Of a stretch of DNA of 64,000 nucleotides, positions 41,166 to 64,000 are shown in pieces. How positions within the stretch are numbered: position 1 is the first letter of the stretch; each line of letters begins with the position of its first letter. This stretch comes from Urophycis tenuis. Taxonomy: Eukaryota > Chordata > Actinopteri > Gadiformes > Phycidae. Made by a program: the position numbers and the translations under genes. Below the pieces are notes generated by a model. The model made no database searches. It worked only from the letters and a program-made list of their open reading frames with translations, and was not told where the DNA came from. Location of the stretch: assembly GCA_036785325.1 (NCBI GenBank), contig JAXIVH010000018.1, positions 6,406,979-6,470,978 of the forward strand, in the 5' to 3' direction.

Positions 41166-44100
41166 TTTTTTTTATAGATAAAAGGCCTGTAATGTTACTA
41201 ACCTCTACGTTTCCATCAGCCAGGATTTTAACCAGCTTTTTTCCAGGGTCTGGGAGAATGGGTATCAGAATGACTTTGAGCCTGCACAGGATAAATACAC
41301 ATGTTGTATCTTCTTTGCAAAAGTTTGAGACATACCTTTTCTATTTCCCATTATGGTAAAATACAGTACTTAAGTCTTTACTGTGACTAATATTAAATGT
41401 TGAAAGAGATCCACACACCTTTCGTATTGCACAAAAATGCAAACCAATAGAAGAGCGATGACTGACAACCCCAGAACCCACAGCAAGAGGATCCAGTCGG
41501 CCGTGGAGTTATCCAGCAATTCTGTGCCTGACAAACATATATTTGAAATGCCTGAACCTGCATTTATTCACGCAATTAAAAAAAAAATCAGAATGATAAA
41601 GTTCCTCAAGAATAAAATGTAAAAATATAAATTTGTGCCCATCCATGAGTCTATACCCCCACCATCCATGGGTCTAAACCCCCACCACCCATGAGTCTAT
41701 ACCCCCACCACCCATGAGTCTATACCCCCACAACCCATGGGTCTATACCCCCACCACCCATGGGTCTATACCCCCACCACCCATGAGTCTATACCCCCAC
41801 CACCCATGAGTCTATACCCCCACCACCCATGAGTCTATACCCCCACCACCCATGGGTCTATACCCCCACCACCCATGGGTCTATACCCCCACCACCCATG
41901 AGTCTATACCCCCACCACCCATGGGTCTATACCCCCACCACCCATGGGTCTATACCCCCACCACCCATGAGTCTATACCCCCACCACCCATGGGTCTATA
42001 CCCCCACCACCCATGAGTCTATACCCCCACCACCCCCAAGCTAAATGTGTGCCCATCCATGAGTCTATACCCCCACCACCCCCAAGCTAAGATGTCTGAC
42101 GACTGTCATCAGAAAATTACATGGTGCTACAACTAGAGCCACTAGAGGTTGCTCATGGAAAAAAAACGTACATAGAGCAGGTTTAAGGTCTTCCATGAAT
42201 ACAAATTGTATTTTTCTTAATCCTGTTCACATGAATAAACAAAATGCTATGTGGGCCTGTGAAGCCCTTTAAGAATGTAGTACTAGAAAACTATGTGTTA
42301 TTATTTTCCTTTAAGTTTTTAGTGTAATTTTTTACCTGTGATGTTGCTCACAGGCCCCCAGAAGACTGATGGACTCCAGTCACTCCAGTAGTCAGATGCT
42401 CTACAGCTGTTATCTATGTTGCTCCTGGCCTGCAGCTCATAGCGGCTTCTTTTGGAGGGCAGGTTGATGCAATACCTCCCCTTTTGTATAAACAAGGGGA
42501 TATTCTGGATGCGATACGATGAACCACAAGGCAAAGAAGAAAAAGAAAGGAATATTAATGTAATAGTAAAACATGTTTGGAGAAGGAAGGTATAAACAAA
42601 AGACAGAGCCTTTAAAATACAAAAACCTATGAGGTCATTGACCTAAAGACATAGGCAAGTCAGTGTGCCAAAACATTATCATTATATCAATACTTTTCAA
42701 CCACTAGTTGTTGGACAGATGGCCATGAAAGCAATCATTGTATTACAACAAGGATGCATGTTTCTTACTGTGTTGATTGTTGATTGTTATTATTTATTGT
42801 TTACTGTTGTGCACCAACCACCAAGTCAAATTCCTTGTATGTGCAAACCTACTTGGCGATAAACATCTTTCTAACTTATAAGATATACATGCACATTGAT
42901 AGGCGAATTCATGGTATCATTCCATAATCGCAATATTTGTATGTATTCATAAAAATAAAATAAAATTACCGTCCACTCCTTTGCTTCGATCCTGTGGCGA
43001 ACTTGGCTCCCTATACAGTCATTAATGTGGCTATCATTCCAGTAGAACCACAGGTTCGAGTCTGTGCCAAGTTTTACTGTCAAATTGCTGGGAGCATTCA
43101 GCTTGACTGATGTTGAGGATCACAAAACAGAAAAGTTGAAATCTTGCCAAATTAGAATCAAAAGCAAATTTGAAATGTGTTGTGGTTTCGTGATTGGGAT
43201 GGTTTAGCTGTTTGTTAAGTATACTTTTTTGAAGTATACTTTTGTATGTTACAGCATGTGGCATGAAATGTGGCAATGTTTTAACTTGCATGTGTGTTTT
43301 TTTTAAAACCAAGTAAAGTACCCTTACAGTAGACATGTGTGTCTTTTTAAAGGGGAACCTGGGAATTGATCTCTTAGGAAGTTTCCCAGACATTCCAGAG
43401 ATGGGGGGAATACCTTTTGACGCGAGCTCAAATTTCTGCTCAAAGCTCCTGTTCATCAGCACCAGCTTGGTGGTGAAGGTGCAGGACCGACTCACTAACA
43501 GATTCTCATAGGGCTGATCACAGCCCACCACAGTGGTGTTCTCCAAAACATATCTGGCACACGCCTTGAACTCCTTGTCAAACCTGAGGGCGCATCGCAG
43601 TCCACCAGTGAACACGGTTGGATTCCAAAGACAATGTGAACGATGTTGACGATGATCAATACTTTAAAAGGCTGCAATAGGTGTATCAGGAGGATACGTG
43701 TTGTCCTTTTCAACATGCTGGGGATCAAAACCTTTTAGGAGCTCAGTGAATTACTGTGGTGCTGACAATCCATCAGCTTTGTCTTGACTAACCTGCTATA
43801 GAAAGTATAATTGACATCTGGGGTGGCAGATCCATGCCACATGCAGTGAACATAGTCCAGATTCACCACCAAACAGTCCACATCTGGCAGACAAGAGTGA
43901 ATGAAGGGAAACAGAGGGGATGTGAATAAACCTTTTGGGTTTATGCGTGGACATCCAACAATCAACAACAGTAGACTAATGCAGTCGCACAATACTGACC
44001 GAGACACATTAGTGCATGCTTCCTCATAACTAGAGACTGAAGTGGGTGTATGTGTAAAAGGGTAAGCTGAAATAGTAGTGGTTATAAAGGTAGGGCCATA

Positions 44101-44669
44101 GATTTAGTTTTTGTTTATTTATATCTAATGAATAGAATATGTAACATTTAAACATGTTTTAGGCTTAACTGGGATGTGTACGATGGCCCTATCTGGTCCT
44201 AAAACACGTCTCATGCTTGAAATGACAGCTTGTCCCAGCATTGGGAAATCTATTTAAAATTTGCTTACTTGCCAACTGACTTCTGAAATTTGATCTATAC
44301 TAAAGCAGCAATTGCAGTGTTCAGGGTATAAATATTGAAAATGAGGTGCATGTATGTACAATATTTGAAGCCCTTAACATGATCAGTAATCATGGTTAAT
44401 ATAATAAAATAATATAGTTTTATTTTGGAAATAGAACTTATAATGTTTTGACGAAGGCAAGAATAAATGTTCACCTATGTCGCCATATAAACTTCTGTGT
44501 GTTGTAAGTGACATCCACATTTCATGCTTCTGGAAAGTCAAATCAAATAAAATAGGCCTATTGAACATATATTGTTAAAACGTTATAACACTCGTAATGA
44601 AAACTTACCTGGGTGTTCTTCAGACAATACAAGCCCGGTCAGGAAGAGGAGAAGCCGTCTTACAGCCAT
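40374..44669 (-). CDS. il2rg: Cytokine receptor common gamma chain, complete
   Basis: Type I cytokine receptor subunit shared by the IL-2/4/7/9/15/21 systems, signalling through JAK3. Exons: 44669-44609, 43883-43793, 43583-43414, 43106-42970, 42504-42336, 41527-41419, 41281-41203, 40835-40374; all GT-AG, in phase, 425 residues. Exon 1 encodes a signal peptide ([16 protein letters not shown]). Exons 2-3 form the first fibronectin-type domain with paired cysteines. Exon 5 has the WSDWS box (about residues 193-197). Exon 6 has the membrane span ([18 protein letters not shown]). Exon 7 has a proline-rich box 1 ([12 protein letters not shown]). Exon 8 contains [12 protein letters not shown], like the human PDYSERLCLVSE segment. 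The tail is lengthened by a 30-bp coding minisatellite. Position next to snx12 fits IL2RG. Fish may carry a second paralogue, so an a/b suffix is not assigned. Confidence 0.93.
40511..40735 (-). repeat. 30-bp coding minisatellite in il2rg exon 8
   Basis: Seven full units (starting at 40511 and every 30 bases) and a partial eighth keep the il2rg frame. Each encodes a decapeptide [10 protein letters not shown]; one unit (40631) carries a CCCC for GGTC change and gives GESSGEQC. The repeat makes up about 75 residues of the cytoplasmic tail (about residues 306-381). Confidence 0.93.
41015..41160. repeat. AT-rich repeat in il2rg intron 7
   Basis: An ATATATAACA-type decamer array (about 41015-41080) runs into a pure TA tract of about 75 bases, followed by a T homopolymer close to the exon 7 donor. 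Confidence 0.95.
41638..42080. repeat. 24-bp minisatellite in il2rg intron 5
   Basis: About 18-19 units of CCCATGAGTCTATACCCCCA plus CCAC, with GAGTCT and GGGTCT variants mixed irregularly. It fills most of the intron between exons 5 and 6. Confidence 0.96.
42784..42872 (+). mobile_element. L2-type LINE/SINE 3' end in il2rg intron 4
   Basis: Matches 340-435 closely (words CACCAACCACCAAGTCAAAT and ACCTACTTGGCGATAAAC). It is a short truncated copy. Confidence 0.75.
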
Positions 44670-44915
44670 GCTGTCACCAGATGAAGTGAGTCAACTTCTG
44701 GCAGAAAGTCTCAGATCTGATCATCACTTTTCTTTTGACGTCTCAAACTTCGCAGTTTTTGGTTTCCTGTCCCGGAAGCAAGCGTCGATGTCCCTGCAAC
44801 ATGCACCACGTAATAGTGCTGTTCAGCATCGATGTCCCTGCAACATGCACCACGTAATAGTGCTGTTCAGCATCGATGTCCCTGCAACATGCACCACGTA
44901 ATAGTGCTGTTCTCA
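44670..44915 (-). promoter_or_regulatory. il2rg promoter region with ETS motifs and 44-bp repeats
   Basis: About 95-110 bases upstream of the il2rg ATG, 44763-44778 contains two ETS-type cores read on the minus strand (CTTCCGG and ACAGGAAAC). Human IL2RG is known to depend on ETS-family sites. Immediately upstream, three near-identical 44-bp units start at 44783, 44827 and 44871 (GATGTCCCTGCAACATGCAC...). The regulatory role is inferred from position and motif only. Confidence 0.4.
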
Positions 44916-47234
44916 AACATCAAATATAGGTGTACACGTTTTGATAGAACATACCTAAACGGAACTTGTTTATTTTGTGCTTTTTGGTATTTTCTTTTTA
45001 TATGTTTCATATTTAATTTATACCAGGGCATAATGAAGATTGGCTCACTCTTTTTATAGCCTATATATGCTTATGTAAGCCCAACATGATGCTATAGCCC
45101 AAAGTAACTCCTGTAAGAAGAGTTGGGATGTGAATCCATCCATCATGAGGCTGAAGAGGTTGAATTAGAAGTGAAAAGTTATTCTGTCCTCGTCGATCCG
45201 GAGACGTATCGTTCAAATGTCGATCATGTCGACATGATGCATGATTTTCCATTTCGCAGTAAAGAGACCATGATCCGCCGGATTGTTTTTTACTTTAGCC
45301 TGTAGCCTACTTTATAGCCTACGTCAACATTGTGTGTCATGTAGGGTAACTATAGACGGATTTGAATATTGGTTCTGTGTAAAAAAAATAGCGACAGTTC
45401 ATTCCGATTATACCTACTCATCTTTCATTCGTCTCCGTAAGCACACACTGCTGTGCTTACAATCCTTTTTATTATCTGAAACGCTATACCAGAAAGAATC
45501 TACTTAAACCGAATTTTATGTTAGACACATCAACATAATTGATCAGACTGCAGAATATTTTCTAATCACACAAACATTTCCGCAACCTGTATGCATTCAT
45601 TCGTGTTGGTTGGAAATCGGACAGGTGTGTGGGCCCCACGTCATGTGTGTCTGAGGGCCACATGGACATATGGACACATTATAGCTTTCTCCACACCCCG
45701 CCTCGGTGTCCTATTCGGAATGCACCTGAATGGTTAGAGGAAAAAATGTGAATTTTTCAACGTGGACCCTGTTTTCTAGATCATTGGGGGTCTAATTGGC
45801 TAATGTGAACAACATTTTTTTTTTTAATGCGTCCAGTATTGAGCGAGAACGCAAATACGCAAAAACGGAAACAATGTAATCCTTCAGGTCAATAGCGGCC
45901 CGAAGGAACAACATCACGGCCTTAAATGGCTTTTTGCTTTTAAATTTTAATTTTTAATTTTTAAATTTTTGAAAAAAAAAGTAGGCTACAGTAGTCACTG
46001 GTGAGAGACAAATGTTTTTTTTTATCCCGTTTGAATTGGACCATTAATTACACATGTTTGTCACTGTGTTATGAATGTGGGTTATGACTGTTATGAAACT
46101 CATCATGAAACAGTAGTTACATTTGGTTTTGTGTTAAACCTCTCAACACATTAACTATCTCGTCTTGCGCAATATAGGCCTACTTCTCCAATTCCAACAG
46201 GTATCTTACCTGGTGTGTTTTATCCAGTGACTCTTGATCCTTAGCGAGCTAGAACCTGATTGCGTGAGTACATCCCGGTAAAACACACACAGGCATCGCA
46301 TTTACATTTGCTTCAGCGGCTATAGGTATCTTGTGGAGACAGAAATATATGACACCACTTAACAAAAGGCTGAAAGTCAATCAGAATCAAGGACCGGAAC
46401 TGTCCAATTTATATTAGAAGTATTATAGGGCTTGTACATCAGAATTATGCATCACCATTCCTAGATCAAGGGAGTTGTATTATTGTTGACTATCCTTTGC
46501 TAATCAAAACATTGTTTTGGCACGGAGGCCTATCCCATGAGAAACACCGGTAGCCTTATTTAAAACACAACAAGGCCACCACACAATGACAAATAATGTC
46601 ACGGCTAATTAACTAAACAATGACATTGCATTGTGACGTCACAATGCCCTATAGATTGCAGAATGCATCATTGTTCACCAAGAGTTCACCTGCACCAATG
46701 AATGAACTTTGTTGTGCACGTCTTGCATGAGAAACCCTATGGCGGTTTCAAACACAACAGTCCCCCATAATGACGAGTAATGTCATGAATAATTACTCAA
46801 CAGTAACCAAAAACATTACTACTAAACGAAGATAATAAATAACATCCAATTCTCCTGTGCTTTCAAAATGGAGGCATTCAGTTCGATGTGCCGTTGCAAT
46901 GTACAAGACCTATTAATATTTTATTCAACAGGAATATCTCCAAAGGAGACAATTACTTAATTGTTTATTATCAAATAAATCATAATTTTATATTTATGTG
47001 TAGTCAAAAAGTGCACGTACATGAATGATTTACTTATTTACTATAATTGTTTATTTCTAAACATGCAATAGGTTTGTTACTTTATTTTGAAAAAACGGAA
47101 GTGCCAATGTTTTGATGGGTGCTACGGAAAAAGCTCAGTCCATTGGTCCAATGCGATCTTACAAATAGACGTCAGATTTCTATTTATGTTGTCATTAAAT
47201 AACCACTAAAGGCAACCATCAACCGATAGCCATA
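44916..47234. other. Intergenic region between divergent il2rg and slc9a6
   Basis: The two genes point away from each other across about 2.5 kb. The sequence is AT-rich. About 46500-46900 shares words with 27540-27720 (for example TTTCAAACACAACA and CAATGACAAA), suggesting a degenerate dispersed repeat. No gene, TATA box or CpG-rich promoter was recognised. Confidence 0.45.
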
Positions 47235-62795
<15,561 letters not shown>

Positions 62796-63191
62796 GTAAG
62801 TAACCGTGGGCACACTTAGTTTTTTTTCTAACGTGTAAATCATTTACTGCACATCCATATCTACTTATATTGGGTTGAATTTGTGTGGCGCAATGTGGAG
62901 CTGGCTGTACAAATATTTATGATGTGAATTAGCAATGTAGCAACTCATCCTTTTGTGTCCATAATGGGTGTTTGCTTCGTTTGCTTCCATTGAGACTCGG
63001 AGTTACAGTAGCCTAGCTCCTGTTCATGTTCAGGGAATACCGATGGAATCACTTTCCAAACATTTCAAATGTTTCGAATCGTTGCTGATTCAAAACTCGG
63101 GCCAGTAAAACCACAACAAGATTGTAATTTGTCTAGGAGCAGAGTTTTCGGTGCTGTACTGTAATATAATCAGCTGCTTCTCTCTGGTTAG

Positions 63192-63630
63192 TGATAGTGA
63201 GGAGATTGTTGTTGATGCCGAAGAACAAGAAGTGCCAGGAACTCTATATAGTTTAAGCTGAAGTTGTTTATTGGTCTCGTAGGCCTACGAGGAGAAGCAG
63301 AGGATTTCATCGAGCAAGAGATTTGTGCGTGAATCGTCCTCAGTTCCTTCTGCCTGCTCCCGGAAACACAGTGTATTATATACAAGTCTCAAACCGGAAC
63401 AGCATGACAGGAGTGTCCCATTCTGATTGGCTTATAATGTATAAAGATTACGTGTTACTAAGCAGATTTGACATGACGTAGGTGTATCCTTCAATCACTT
63501 TATGTTATGTCTCCAAGTTCCAGAGAGTCAGACTTAAAGTCGCCAAGAGGAATACAATCTTCACTATGTCCTTCTTCAGAACGTCAGATCAACCTAACCA
63601 TACCATTGCTAGATAATATTTTTCCTAACA
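63192..63630 (-). mobile_element. Solo LTR in slc9a6 intron 13
   Basis: Same family and orientation as the LTR at 6785-7207. On the minus strand it starts TGTTAGGAAAA and ends CTATCA, with AATAAA near the 3' end. The flanks GTTAG (63187-63191) and GTTTG (63631-63635) are an imperfect 5-base duplication. It has an extra short GAGAAGCAGAGG-type segment near 63290 compared with the first copy. Confidence 0.85.
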
Positions 63631-64000
63631 GTTTGGCTACTCATGGGAAACAGGTCTGCCATGTATCACAGGTAGCCTCATAGTCAGTGCCGAATTATCT
63701 GTGTTTGTAGACCGACTTCAATCTTGTTGTGTGTGGTTACTGGCATGCCGTTTGGAAACTGGAAGTCTTTGCAAAGTAATCAAGTGTATTTCTCTCCCAT
63801 GAAGGACCCAGGCTTTTGTAAGTGCAATCAATGGAAGCAGCTAACGGAAAGCCAGGCTTAACCTGGACACACGGCCATGTATTTTGAGTTAAACTGCAGG
63901 GTGATTTCTATACAGTAGATCTCCCGAAATACATTTGTGAATCCGTCTGTGTGCCTTTATTTATATTGAGACTGATCTGACTCCACAGATATGTGTATCC

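Overview
This is a 64 kb piece of a vertebrate nuclear genome, almost certainly a teleost fish. The evidence is spliced genes with fish-like protein sequences, very dense microsatellites and minisatellites, and fish-type SINE, LINE, hAT and TTAA-flanked repeats. There are no prokaryotic operons, CRISPR arrays or plasmid features.

Layout. 1-5.6 kb holds a SINE, a decayed unprocessed Rab32/38-type pseudogene (minus) and a 2.2 kb nested pair of TTAA-flanked inverted-repeat elements. 5.6-7.4 kb is an intact rab39b (plus, three coding exons) whose second intron contains a solo LTR. 7.4-16.5 kb is non-coding: rab39b 3' region, tandem arrays, and the presumed slc7a3 3' UTR. 16.5-22.5 kb is a complete cationic amino acid transporter gene, slc7a3 (minus, 11 coding exons). 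22.5-35.9 kb has no recognisable coding gene but carries many simple repeats and a possible orphan promoter near 31 kb. 35.9-39.0 kb is snx12 (minus, 4 exons). 40.4-44.7 kb is il2rg, the common gamma cytokine-receptor chain (minus, 8 exons), with a 30-bp coding minisatellite in its cytoplasmic tail. From 47.2 kb to the right edge is the 5' part of an organellar Na+/H+ exchanger of the NHE6 type (slc9a6-like, plus). Thirteen coding exons and 533 codons are visible, and the 3' end lies outside the window.

The order and strand of slc7a3 - snx12 - il2rg match human Xq13.1 as I recall it, but FOXO4, which lies between SNX12 and IL2RG in human, is absent from the 1.3 kb gap here. rab39b and slc9a6 are also X-linked in human, so the block looks like a rearranged piece of the ancestral X-type region. 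The genes do not form a pathway. They are a Rab GTPase, an arginine/lysine transporter, a PX-domain sorting nexin, a lymphocyte cytokine receptor and an endosomal ion exchanger.

The most informative observations are in the exchanger gene: two minor-class (U12-type) introns, one AT-AC and one GT-AG, and a weak GC donor paired with an upstream GT donor that would add or remove exactly 32 residues, as in human NHE6. Others are the coding minisatellite in il2rg, the Rab32/38 pseudogene, the extra rab39b intron with its solo LTR (a sister solo LTR lies 56 kb away), and several hAT elements with recognisable target-site duplications. I saw no wholly new biological system. All exon boundaries were derived by eye from splice sites, reading phase and remembered family sequences; no alignment was run.
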